Below are positions 26,545 to 39,600 of a DNA stretch of 64,000 nucleotides, piece by piece. Every line of letters begins with the position of its first letter. The first letter of the stretch is position 1. Source of the stretch: Serilophus lunatus (lineage: Eukaryota > Chordata > Aves > Passeriformes > Eurylaimidae); NCBI GenBank assembly GCA_013399895.1, contig VXBA01006131.1, positions 259,111 to 323,110 of the forward strand. The letters are read 5' to 3'. The notes beneath the pieces were generated by a model. It saw nothing but the letters and a program-made list of their open reading frames with translations, did not search any database and was not told where the DNA came from. A program made the translations under genes and the position numbers.

Positions 26545-27150
26545 ATGAACCATAGAATGGTTTGGGTTTAAAAGGTAATTTAAAGACCATTTAGTCCAAA
26601 ATCCTAGGAAGAGACATCATTCAATAGGTCAGGTTGTTCAAAGCCCCATCCAACCTGATCTTGAGTGCTTCCAGGGCTGTGGAGTATGTGAAACTTCTCT
26701 GGGCAACCTCTTTCAGTGTCTCAATCACCCTTAATTTAAAGAATTTCCTTATGTTCCAACTAAATCTATTCTCTTTCCACTTATGGGATAACAAATGTTA
26801 TCCCATATCCTATCACTACAGGCCTTGGTAAGAATTCTTGATAGCTTTCTGATAAGCCCCCTTTATGTACTGGAAGGCTGCAACAAGTGCTCCCTGAAGC
26901 TCTCTTTTCTTCAGACTGAACAATCCCAGTTCTCCTGGTCTGTTTTTTTGTAGAAGAGGTGCTGCAGCCCTTTGACCATCTTCATGGCCCTTCTCTGAAC
27001 CTGCTTTAGCAGGTCCATCTGTTTCCTTGTTCTAGGGACTCCAGGTAGGAGTCTCACAAGAGCAGAACAGAGGGGAAAAAATCACCTCCCTCAACCTGCT
27101 GGCCACACTTCTTTTTATACAGGATATGTTTGGTTTTCTAGGCTGGAAAT
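26545..27150 (-). mobile_element. CR1 LINE 3' end, minus strand
   Basis: A second reverse-complement CR1 tail, starting CATAGAATGGTTTGGGTTTA. It continues through AGCCCCATCCAACCTGATCT, CTTCAGACTGAACAATCCCA and GGCCCTTCTCTGAAC to CCTCAACCTGCTGGCCACAC. It reaches further 5' than the neighbouring copy and contains a 12-bp inverted repeat at 26782-26807. Confidence 0.85.
26782..26807. repeat. 12-bp inverted repeat with 2-nt spacer
   Basis: The arms TATGGGATAACA and TGTTATCCCATA are perfect complements separated by AA. They lie inside the CR1 copy where the family consensus is not palindromic. Confidence 0.85.
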
Positions 27151-30100
27151 AGACTTTTAGTCAAAAATATGTACAGAAAATCAACAGGGAGTTACAGTTA
27201 ATTTAAACTCTGTAATTCTCAAAAATCTGATATTATAAACTGACAATTTTTTTCCACAGGGGTGCAAGGATACAAATGTTATGGAAATGCATACACTTTG
27301 GCCAGAGAAGCATTAGTCAGAGGGCAAAAGTGGTTTCATATTGCAGAAAGAGGATGTTGCTTTTAATAGTTCATACCTTTCAAAAAAGTGAAGTAAAAAG
27401 GTTTTTTCCCCCCTCATAACCCAGGACCAATTTGCTTGTATCCAAAAACTTGGCTACAGAGATATATGGTCACTTTAGAAAGCATTCCCATTAGTATATG
27501 CCCAGTCAATTTCTTTCTGATGAGATGAATGTGTTTTAGGACATCTTTGTGTTTAGCTAGAAATTAAAGGTTTTTCTCTGATAATAATCACTTAAGGAAA
27601 TGTATGAGAACTAATGGTCTTTCCTGTGTGCCAAAGGCTTGTCCCTGTCCCAGTCTGCAGATGATTAGTATAATCTTTACTAGGGGAAAAACACGACACC
27701 AAATATCTTCAAACTCTCTTCATTTATCCTGTCCTTTATAGAATAACTTCATTCCTTGATTTTAAGATCTAAAGAGAAGTAAAGTAGATCTCTGGGTAAA
27801 GACAGAACATTGTAAGAGAACTCACACGAAATAAACTACTGAATATATCTCTTAGCGCTTTAAGCACATGCTTTAAAAGTGATATCAAAACATTGAAAGA
27901 ATGAAGATTAGTATGCTTTCTAAGTAACATTTCTCATAGTGCATAAGATCAAAATCAGGCTGTTTATTTTAGTCACTAAGTTTAAGTATTAGACCATAAA
28001 AATGTCCAGGTGATTAGTAAGCAAGGGTGATCACCTATGTTAGATGCCCTGTCTGCATCAGTTAAGGAGGTTCATGTGCTGAGCACAAACCACATAAGGC
28101 TGTTTACAAACAGTACCATGTCTACCTGTGGGGCAAATTGTGCTTTGCATTACTCTCAGTTCCCAGTCATCCCAATCTGAATAACTGCTGGAGTGCGTTG
28201 TGGACACATGATCTTTCTTTCAGTGAGGAATAAGGGATGCAGAGGTTTGGGGTTCATTCAAAAATGAAAAGAGGACATTGCCATGATGTACACACAAAGC
28301 CTGTGGTGTGAACCAAGCAAAGCATCTTCTATACAGTACGTTCTTTGGAACATACTGCCCGAGTTCTGCAGCCAACTCTGAACTGTCTGTATGTTTTGTA
28401 CTACACAGTCCCTGGATAAAATCCAAAAATAATCCACCACTTGTCATTCATCATAATACCACAACTGTAATGCTCTTTGATATCCTACATAAACAGCATG
28501 CCTCTATTCATGCATTCCTATGGTTGCACAATGTCCCATATTCAACTGGCTGAACGAGAAAAACTCTGTTGGTGTTTGCGATATAATCCTGAAAATACAA
28601 TAGTATAGTTCAACTCCTTCAGACTGAAGATTGCCTAGAATTCAAGTGTTTAACATGTGATTATTTTCAAGATTCCTGTCATCTTGTTTAAGCCTTTTAC
28701 TTCAAATGCAGTATGATCCCTGGGATGTACTATAGAGGATGCTATCTGTGAACAAGGAAAAAATAATTAATTAATGAAATCTTAGTTTTAAAATGCCTTA
28801 AAAGTAAGCTTTCTAATGCAATCAAATAACTAAAAATGAGTAAGGCTGTTCTGAAAGGAAGAGTGATTGATTCCAGTACAAATGCATGGATTTTTTGTCT
28901 CTGAATGCATCTGGAGGCACGGAGCAGGTGGAATCTAGTCAATTATCTCCTATTATCTGTATGATTAAGTATGGTTGTTAATATAAATTATAATTATAAT
29001 TGTCTGTCACAGTCCTTTGTAATTCCTGAATTTCTGAGATTATTGGCAAAATAAGTGTAACCATTTCTTTTAGTGTAGCTCTCCCAGAGCTCAGAGGGCC
29101 TACTGTAATGCCTGTGTGGAACACTTTGAGATCCAGAAGGGGATTCACTGAAGGTGTGCAAGAAAAGAGATACTTCTTCTCTCTGTCTGTCATAGGAAGG
29201 AAGTTAACAAGCCCTATGAGGATTTGGGTCTTCTTGTTTTCTGTATTTCTAATTTTGAAGCAACCTGAAGGTCTCTGTGAGAAACCAGGGAGAAACGATT
29301 ACTCAACTGGAAATGAAACATTTATCTTTTAGAATTTTTGGCTAAACCAAACAAAGAAATTAAGCTTTTCACATAACTACAGCCTTATGAAGTTTTACTT
29401 CTTCTGGAATTATTTCAATGAATTACTGGTACTTCTGAGAACCTATAAAAAAGGATTTGATAGAATGTCTACTTCAATGTCTTACTAAATCATAGTCATT
29501 CAAGCTGAATCATTACATAGGAAAAACTAACTGTAAAAGCTTAAAATATATACTGAAAACAGATTAAATGCTTAGCACATTTCAAGATATGTTTTACAGA
29601 TTCTAACCTAACACATGCGTGTTTTACAGATTCTAACACAGTGTCCATAAAATATAATACTTCTTTGGTTCATTCTATACTGCTAGTCTAAAATCTGCAA
29701 GTTTCCAGCAGTTTCCCAGCACCCCTAAGGAAGAGGACAGATCATTTTCCTATGATATCCACAATGGATGAAAGTTCTCAGAGCTTTAGTGTTGCAGCTC
29801 TAGTGTCCATACATTTTAACACAAATAACTGTTTTCTTGAGAAAAGACTTACTCTTCTTCCCCCCAGAAAAACTTTTGAACGTAGTAATGGACACCAAAG
29901 TTAGACATCTGGGGGACAATTCTCTAGTGCCAATTAAAGTAGTTCAGAGCATATCCATCTCTTACTCCCTGTGTTCTGTGTTGGAGGAAGCTGAGAGGAA
30001 GTGAGAAAACACAGCTCTCCTGGTATGCTAGTGATGGTACTTGATTCTAATGAGTTGGCACAAGCCAGTACTTGCTAGTCCTGCAGGGAGAAGGATGGCT

Positions 30101-33100
30101 TAATTTTTACAAGCATATGGAGAGATAAAAGAAAATCTTAGTGTAAATCACTAAAGTTGTTAATTAATTAAGGGACACAAACCCACAGGAAATCAAGCAC
30201 TGTTTCCAGGGATCATTAATATACTTAGCTGTTGCTCTTGATTTTTCCTCCCCATGGTTCTATGAGAATTTTAAGATGAAATAATGAGGTAGCATGCTGT
30301 AATTCCTACTGTTCTTTACACACTGGTTACAACAGTAATAATGAGAACCACGGCATTAAATACGGTTCTTGATAATTTTGGAGCTATTGAGCATGATAAA
30401 ATTCAGATATACTTTCAGAAAAGGATAAAAATCAATCTCATAAGTATTCTAATGTTATTAACTTGAGAAGAATTCTCCCCAGATACTGTTTTTCATAGCA
30501 CATAGGTTTGTTAAGGTTGAAAATTAAAACAAGCAAGATACTACACATATTAGGACTTGGGTTGGGAAACAAAATGAAGACTTGGATAAATCATTCTCTT
30601 TTAGAAGTGATGCAGTGTTTCTAAAGTATTTTTATTAAAAAATCAAATTTGCATTTTGCTGATATAGTAAACATGATAAGATTAAAACCTACGTACATCT
30701 GTCTTTTGTTTAGTTCAACTTTCCTTTCTTGAGATGTTACTAACCTTCCTTTTCTTTTACCGTGTGACTGCAATTGACTTTCTAGAAACTAGATCATAAT
30801 AATTTACTCTTTTTTTAAAAAAAATCCACAGACATTTAAAACACCAAAACTCAAGCCTATTAAAATCTTTCACCAGTGAAAGTCATGACCTCTTTGTGCT
30901 GTTATTTTCTGCCTATTTATTGAAATGTAGGATCCAGATGTCTGTTCTGCTTTTACAACTGAAAACAAGGGTAACTGAGAGAATTACTTTAACACACCCC
31001 TAGTCGGTACAGACCATTAGCAATACTATAAATAGTATGATCAAATCCCAAATTGCAGATTCAGTCATAAAAGTGTCTACATTTCATGCTGATTCAGAGG
31101 GGCAGCAGCGTTAACTGCAATTATCAAGGAATGTGACATCTCCACAGGATTCTCTGCAGCTCACTGGTCTGGTGACAGGACAATTGCTAAAAATTAATGG
31201 GGACCATCAGATGTGGATAAGTATATCCTGGCAACTATGAAAACTGTACCTCTGATTTGCGAATGATAATGCATTATTATTCCATGGTGATAGATTGTAA
31301 TCTAAATAATCAATTATGTTTCATTCAGGAAACAGTAGGCCTTCTTACTCTTTGAAATGTTGACCACAATATTTTATGTAATCACCAAATTCAAAAGCAA
31401 GGGAATATGAGGAAAGGCTTTTTACATTGCTTTTTAATTTTTCTCCCTCAAAAGTACACATACAGATGTTGTTTATCTATTATAATCTATCAGTTCTCAG
31501 GTAATATTTTAAGAAACTTGAGGTCCTAAAATCCAAAGTATTTGAAGAGATTTATTCTGATAGTTAAACAAAATATCAGTATCCAGTAATTCCTAGCTCC
31601 ATGTCTGGATTTATAAGGAATAGTGTAAGTTTGTTTGATATATCCTTGCTATTTTACATGCCTGTATTTTTAAACTGTAAAAAAACTATTTCAACCAAAA
31701 TCATGGGCCCAATGAAGGATCTACTACATTAAATACTCTGGGATGTTTTATGCATCAGAGCAGCGCAAAGTAACACATTGTTCAGAAGATTGCTTAAGCA
31801 GTCGTGCATAGAGGTTGATCTAAAAAGAGTAGACTGACAACTGGAAGGATAAACTCCTGTTTATCATTATGGACCCTCACCATTTGCCCTGAAATTATAG
31901 ACACTCGATGCTGTTAAAAAATGAGATGAAACAACTAACATTTCTTTGTCCATATTCAATGCCCTGAATGTCTGAGGAGCCCCTAATGTTAGTGCAGTGA
32001 CTTGAAGTCTGTGGGGAGAAAAAAACTGTGTGATCTGTCTTTCAGGTAGAAAAAAAACTTAAAAAAAATGTAGACAAGTTGTAGTACTTGGAAAATATTC
32101 AGTGCATGTGAGCAATTGCTGAAATCTCCAATGATTCTGACAGCAGGTAGACAAATGGTCAGAGAGGAACAAGAAGAACCACAAGAGACAATGCTTGAAT
32201 GAATGTAAAAGATGGAACATGCTTCACCCAGTTGCCAGCCATGGATCTGTATTTTCCAAACCTTTACATTTCTGGCAAATACCAGCGGATCAAGCTGCCA
32301 GCAAATATATGTGAAACCTCAAAATCTCGTACCAAGTCCTCCTGTCAACACACCTGCCACTGCAAAGATGAAGTCCAGAGTCTATCTGTTGCAGCAATAA
32401 GTAACTGACTCCAACATAATAAATACAACTATTTGTTCATTTATTATTTATGTTGCTTGTGGGATTCACTGCTAAAATCTAAAAGATCTTAATGAGACAA
32501 TACTTTAAAGCTAGGGAGTATAACGCATAATTGCAAGTATTCAAGTAAGTTGTCTATATGGAGTAAATTTTCCCCTGTAGAGAGTAATTCAACTCATCTA
32601 TTCAAAATAAATATCTTAATTATGAGATTAATTCTTTTTCAGAGACATCTCTTTCTCTCCACAGATTATAAGAGGAACCTTCCTGGCTAAAATTAGGCAA
32701 AATTGATATCACTCTCACTAAATCATGTAGGATTGACTCCATGCATTCACAGGTCACATTCCTGTGTGGAAATACAAAATCAGTGAAGTGAAAACCACCA
32801 TGCTATATGTACAGAAAAGATCTAGACTGAAGTTGCAAAACTACCTTAAAATCTGAGTTTTGAGTCCTTGATCATGATGTTCTTTTAGTGCAATATTTAT
32901 TGGGTATCAGAGCACCCATTGGTCTTCATTTAAGATTCCAAAGCAAAAAAAAAAATGTCAGTGTCTGTACTGTGTGACAACTGTGTGATTTGCATTACTG
33001 GTCCTTTCATCATCCAGACAGATATCATACTGGAGGACATCCAAGGTGTGTTCTCCACGTCCGTACATCTGGATTTCTCTCCAAAGGAAGACAAAGACTT

Positions 33101-36100
33101 CGATGGACAGATGCAAATCTGCATCTCACTTCTTCCACATTAGAAATACGCTCTGTAATCTCTGTTGTCTCTGGCTTTAGTAAGAGAAAAATTAAAAAGG
33201 GTAAAAAACCCCAAACACCAAAATCCACAAAAAAAATCTCATCATTGTATAGGTGAAGAGGATTATTTTTTTTTTTTAAGCTTGGGTAATGGAATATAAG
33301 GAGAGAAAAGTTAATGGAACAAAGGAGTCTCAAGTTTCATCTGGGACCCTTACATTTAAAGAACCTCAGTGATGAACAAGAAGGATGATTGCAGCACAAG
33401 ATTTTAAGTCTGTTTTTATAATTTGGAAGATCCTACGGGAGCCTCCTTCTAATCTATTTTGAATAAAACAAATACATAACAAAAGGACCAAAGCTTAGAC
33501 TATGCAAGAACTCCTCTTTCTCCTATTTTATTAAACCTGGATGCAAATGAAAACGTACTATTACAGTACTACTTTAATTTGTATTTTCTAAGGATAATTT
33601 TCCTTTGCCAACTATAAAGGAAGAATTATTTTTAGTTCTTGTTTATACTACTGGTGATATTGATACTTTTACAGCAATTGGTGTTATCATATTTCTGCTT
33701 AGCTGACACCTTTGTTTTCTTTAAGAGATACTAAATGCATTGAATTTTTGTAATAAGAAAAAATCCTTTTTTCGCTTTGCTCAAAATTATCTGACAAGAG
33801 AAGGGAATACCTTGTGTAGGAGGAATGACTCAAGTCTTGACTGTAAGGGTTATTACCTGATAGTGCTGTAAAAATGCATGAGTTGACTCATTCATAAGAA
33901 ACCAAACAAAAAGACCTATGCATACATTCAAGCAACCTCATGCTTATTCTTCCTTTAATACAGTGGACCATTGATGAAATATGAACAAGTACAGGACAAG
34001 AGGGACTCTTCTCCAGATCAGTGGTCAACCTGTTATGCAGTCCTTCTGCTAGCACTATCAAAATTATCTTTATTATTTTAAAGAAAACAAAAATAGATGA
34101 CAACATTATTTATATAAAAAAATTTGTTTTCCTTAATTTTTTTCCTGTTAAACTTCTTTTCTGATTGAAAATAAGAAAAAAACCCTACCCATATTTTCCC
34201 CATAAAATAGTCTACCAAAAATTATTTCTCTTCCTTTTGAAAGGTTAAACAAAAGTAGAAAGTCCCATTTCCTATAAGAAATTAGTTGCTATCTGTTTGG
34301 ATTATCATATCGTTAAGTTTCCTTGGCTTGCTTAGGTCCATGACTACTATATAATAAAGCATCGTGCATTGGTACATAAAGGGACACATTTCTTAAAAAC
34401 CATGTTCAAATGGTTTGTATGAGAACATTGTGAGCACGTAGCAGGTGAGTGTTAGATCTCTGTTATATGGATTATCCTGTATTTCAGAAAAAATAAAAGA
34501 TAATTTATTTATAGTTGAATTTTGGCTAAACTGAGTAGGAACAGATAGATATGTTGTGAGATCTGACATGAAACCTAGTAATGGAGCAGATAAATGACAT
34601 GGACTTATGCAGTGTGTAGGTATGTAACACTGAGGGAGAGGTGAAAACACCTTTTAATTAACAAAAAAAAATAATTTTTAAAGGCATAACTTCAGGGCTA
34701 GAATAAGGTAAACTTCAGTTCAATGATCTAAGCAAGAAGAGTAGAGTAGCAAAATGTAAAGTACTCCTCCCTCTTATGGGCCATGGTCATCTCACCTTGG
34801 AACTGGAATTTGCTAGCAAAAAGGCAATAAAGCACAATAAAAGTTTCACCTTAATAAAAATATGCTCTTCTAACCCCATCCATATTACAGACGTGTCATT
34901 TGACAGAAGCTTGGGATTGTTTGGCACATTAATACGCAGAACTGAATTAACAATGATAAATACCAAGAGCTGCATAGGTAGGATTAAACTAGTAAAGAGT
35001 ACAAAAGTGTAACACAGTGGAAAAATCCTAATGTCTTAAGTGGTGTTTGAGATGACAATAACTTACTCTTCTGACATTGACTAAAGAACAGCTAGTCATA
35101 ACTAAATTGAATGCCAATATATCTCATTTTTACAAGAATTTGTAATATTCATGACATATGTTATTATTTAAAACTTTGTGTTGTACAACCATAGCTTGTT
35201 TAATCATAGATTACTGAAATAAATACAGAGAGTTTTTAAGTGATAAAGTGAATTCTAATCACTAGAAAGTAAATGTCATCAAGCTTTTAAATTAACTGGA
35301 ACTTGCTATTTATTATTTCCTATTAGGTACACTACTTGACTAGTTAAACTGGTTATTGGATTCTTCATACAGCAGCTCCTGAACTCCTTTAGTCAATTAA
35401 ATTCTTTATTGCATCTGATTTGTCAATGTCAGCGTCACTTCTAATCTATTAAATCCACATCGCTTCAAAAGCTTTAAAATGTACTTATTCTCTTGCAAAA
35501 TCAGGAAGTTACACAAACAGAATTCTTCCCCTCTTCCTCCTCTTTATGTGCAAACCCCAAAGCTGCTAACAATATAAACACTTCTTCTTCGGCCTCTGGT
35601 ATACACTCATACAACTATCCCTCTAGAATGAGATGCTTTTAAGACAAGCTACTGAATATAAATGGGAAAAACATACAAACAAACAACTGTGTTTTGCTAT
35701 AAGCATATTGTATAGGGAATACTTTTAGTCTTTGACTCAATTTTTAGCACTTTAGATGACAGAGATTAGCAAAACAAAGTAACTAACTAATTCTAGAACT
35801 AGAAACTTTAACGTCTTGATATTCTTTATAAGCTTTGATTTGCAGCTGCAAATGTATTCCAGAACATTTTTTAAAGTTATTACAATATTAAATTCACTCT
35901 TCTTAAATTTCCCCATTTCTTTGTTCATCAGCAAAAGCTAGATTGCCAAGGAAAAATGCAGATGTTAAAGGGAAAATACAGGTATTAAATGACTGTTCTG
36001 TGAGATGGTCTTGTCAGCCTAAAAACTCTTTAGTTCACCTGAAGAACAGCATAAACATGCAGGCTATTTTTTCCACACTGTAAAGTAGAGTTTGCCAGAC

Positions 36101-36297
36101 ACAGACTTGGTTTTCCTTTAAAACCATTCCCTTTCTAAAGGATAGCCTTTTTGCCAGTAAAAGGCTGCTTTTTACACACAGTAGGCGTATAAGCCTCCGA
36201 ACTAAGAAAACAATTCCCCTCCCAGGTTATGCACATCACCTTTATTCTGAAAGAGAAGGCAAACCAGACCAGACTCTTACCAGACACAGGGAAAACA
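27151..36297. other. 9-kb unique stretch without recognised genes
   Basis: No CR1, LTR, RNA gene or coding exon was recognised. Short frames at 28258-28553, 32199-32408 and 32955-33256 occur in somewhat less AT-rich sequence but overlap on both strands or in two frames. They have no identifiable domain. The only local repeat noted is the 30-bp duplication at 29591. Confidence 0.5.
29591..29637. repeat. Partial 30-bp tandem duplication
   Basis: GTTTTACAGATTCTAAC occurs at 29591-29607 and again at 29621-29637, a 30-bp period. Confidence 0.85.
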
Positions 36298-36560
36298 ATT
36301 GCTTCAGCTCGATCCAGCAGTGCCGTGTGAGAGCAGGCAGCCTGAGCGATCCCTGGGCCTCACACAAAAGGGAGATAATTGGCTTTCACGGAGGAGCTGT
36401 AAACATCCATCACGGCGGGGCTGGGCGGCGGCAGGCGCTGCCCCGGCCGGGCTGGGCGCTCCCGGCGGGATGATGTCAGGCACAGCCCCGGGCGGGCGCT
36501 CATTGGCTTCCCTCACCTGGACCGGCCCTTAACCCTAAGCTGCCGGCCGCCGACTGAAAG
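36298..36560. promoter_or_regulatory. Small CpG island, possible promoter / first exon
   Basis: A GC-rich patch in otherwise AT-rich DNA, with about 18 CpG counted by eye between 36389 and 36553. Promoter-type words are present: GC box GGGCGGG (36490-36496), ATTGG (CCAAT on the minus strand) at 36378-36382 and 36502-36506, a CRE-like TGATGTCA (36471-36478), and a forkhead-like TGTAAACA (36398-36405). On the minus strand CAG|GTGAGG (boundary 36517/36516) is a good splice-donor match; on the plus strand CAG|GTGGGG (36593/36594) is weaker. No TATA box is evident. A minus frame at 36304-36516 would lie just inside the putative intron and is not convincing. The direction of transcription and the gene served are unknown. 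Confidence 0.5.
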
Positions 36561-36609
36561 GTGTCTCTCTAATCACTAGATACATGCACACAGGTGGGGT
36601 CTTTGTATT

Positions 36610-36654
36610 GTTTTTTTTCCTCTCTCTTTTTTTCTTTTTTTTTTTTTTTCTTTT

Positions 36655-36689
<35 letters not shown>
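36610..36689. repeat. 80-nt T-rich pyrimidine tract
   Basis: Nearly pure T with scattered C, lying 50 bp beyond the CpG-rich island. On the minus strand it is a long A-rich tract. Confidence 0.9.
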
Positions 36690-36696
<7 letters not shown>

Positions 36697-39600
36697 CTTG
36701 TAGAAAATGAAATTGTACAAGAAGCTCCTGCTTTGGGGACCAGGTGCTTGTTGTGTCTTAGCTATCAAATATAGCAATTACATAAATTCTAAATACTAAT
36801 TTGCTTAAATTATTAAACAAGACCCTCAGGTAACTGCATTTTCATAATCTGTTTACTAAATGACAGTAATCATCAAAATATTGTACAGAAGAGGTATTGC
36901 AGGAAAGGTTAATGCATGCAGCACTTGGAGAACTATTTTAATGATTTTGCATTGCTTTCTCTTAAGGCATTAGATGAATAAAGGCGTTCACTGGAAAAAG
37001 GGTGTAAATTCAATAATATTGCACTATTGCAATGTCAGGTTGATTATTGTGTCTTTTTAAGTATTTTAAGATAACCGTGCATCTCTACTTTTGCTGTTAT
37101 TTGAATGCTAAGTAGCAGTCCAGATATTCTATACTAAATGAGGCGTGAAACACACTGCCAAATGTATGATGTCCCAAATATAGTGACACTAAGTATTTTG
37201 TTAGGTTACAGACGATACCATAAATCATGTCAACTTTTAAATTAATCCAAATCAGTGTTTAAAGAACTACTTTTTCCATAAATTAATATTTTGATCTCTC
37301 ACTTTTAAGTGACAAAAAATCCTATTGCTCTATAGAAAAAAATATGATAGAAATGTAGAAATAGGATAGAAACTTAATTCAATATTTATTTATTTATACT
37401 AAAGTATATACCACATAAGTTTATTTATGGTCTGCTATCTCTCATGACCAGAAATTTATTTTTTTTAAGACTTGTTACTCTGTATGTTCTCTGAGGAAAA
37501 GAAAAACAAAAAACCCCAAAAACCCCAAAGCCAGAGAACCAATTGCACTGAACCAAAAAAACCCAGGAAAAACTAAATATTACCAAATAAAGTTTAGCTT
37601 AATCTATAAGAAAGCAAAGATAATATTTCTAGAATAAACTTGATAAATAGCTCTGTTATTTCCTTGTGGGTCTTTCACAAAGTTTTAGAGACTCAGGAGA
37701 TTAAATTCTGTAGACTTAATAAACAACAGTTCTATGTGGAGATCTAGAGGCTAACCTATTAATAAAAACATACTTTAGGCCAAAATGTAAGCTTCTGTTC
37801 ATTTATTTCTGCTCAGAAAGCATGAGAGTTCAGATAGAAATGTGTATAAAAAAATAAAATTATTGCTATGCAAAGTGACAAAACTGAATTATAGATTAAA
37901 AAAGATTAATTTGGACAATAGGAATGCGAGCCTTGTTTTTGTATGATTAACGATAAAGGTAAGAAATAGTAATTGCTAGAAGATATGAGTTATAAGGAAA
38001 GAATTATTGATTAAATAAAGTATGTTTAGATGTATCATATATAAAAGTTATATTCTAATGAATATTTAATGCTATAAATAATCTAGACCACGCAGATACA
38101 CTATTGAAAAAATTTGATTACATTGGTTGATTCAGTCTGAAAAGTAATCTGTTTACCAATAACTAGGTAATCTTACCATGATGAATTGAAGTTCTGTACT
38201 TTTTTTTATTCTTGTGTAGACTACTCTTTAGACCTTAACAGAGCGTATCACTCACAGATAACATGCTAGACCATCTTTAATGGTAGAGTACCATACTGTC
38301 TTCGGTGTTCATGTAGTGAGTTATCCTACAATGATAATACAGAGCTTATGCTTTATGAACTGAGCAGTAACTTGTATTAGTAGAAAATTTACTTAGAAGA
38401 TATAGTACAAATGTTAATTTGGAACATTAGTGGAGAATATTTCTTAGTAAACGGGCTGTAAAATTTGACATTTTCTTTCCAAAATGCCTTTTTTTCTGCA
38501 TATATGCATATATGATAAATTAATTTTTAAATTGAACTACTTATGAATTTACTGATAAATTATAATTTTTTTCATGTTTCTTGTTTCAAAAATTATCTAT
38601 CACCAGTAGTTTTGAAAACATGGATTAATTTGGAGATCCAGACTGAGCAAAAGTAACAACTGTAGATAACAGAGCAGTTCCATGATCCTAATGAAGTCAC
38701 ATAGCACTTTTCACACTTCCACAAACTGTCACATATAAGTTATAACCAATTTGAAATATAAATAGTGAAAAAAAACCAATAGGATTTAAGTAATACCTTT
38801 AAAATATGCAGTAGTAGCAAGTGAATTCAGAAAAAAGCTGTAAGTCCATTTTGTTAATTAAAAAACAATTAAATAAAATAAACATATTGAATAAGTTACA
38901 AGTGCTCAAAGAAGGGTATGCATGACTGTGCAGAATCCAGGAACACAAAATTCATAGACTCCTACCATTGTGCCATGAGTTGCATATATGAAGATGTAAG
39001 CTTGTCAACTCTCAGTGCTGGCACAGACAATAAAGGTGCTGTTGCCAGTGATAATTTTTTGACATCATAGTTTCAAATCCAAATCACATGGAAAAAGAAA
39101 GAAGGAAAGAACAAGAGAGTGAAAAAGAAGTGATCAATGATTTTCAATAATTGGCTGTATTTCTTTCTATAATCTAATATTAATTGATGTATTAATAACA
39201 TTGAAGAATCTAACCAGAGTGGATATTTTAGTCCTCCAGCAAAGTGAAACTCAGGTTTATTAGTATATATTTCCCATGAGCTGAAATCATTATTACATTT
39301 AATTGCTTGACAATTGCTTCTGTCACATCAATTTAATGGTTAAACCAATTATTTATATTACAAAACATAGTTCTGCACCAAACACTAATTGAAAAATACA
39401 AGCAGTTCTTCAGCATTGCTTAACCTATACATTATTAATTTTGGAAGGACTAGGTTTAAAGATTTTGGGGAAAATTGCAACTCAGTCAAGTGAGATTTTA
39501 GAGATTGAATATGTAAACTCAAAATTATAGCTTTCATAATCCTGTATATGACATGAATGACAAATTAGGTAGACCTGATAACTATTTCCTCCTGCATTCA

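Noticed and set aside
32199..32408. Two overlapping plus-strand frames in a less AT-rich patch, considered as an exon
   Set aside because: Both frames are equally open and no recognisable domain or flanking splice pair was found.
32955..33256. Small frames on both strands, considered as an exon or retrocopy
   Set aside because: No protein family recognised; both strands open; no acceptor/donor pair.
36304..36516. 70-codon minus frame starting inside the CpG island
   Set aside because: Its start lies just downstream of a strong splice donor, so it would be intronic if the donor is used; Pro/Ala-rich from composition.
36528..36540. TTAACCCTAAGC, telomere-like word
   Set aside because: Single unit, no array.
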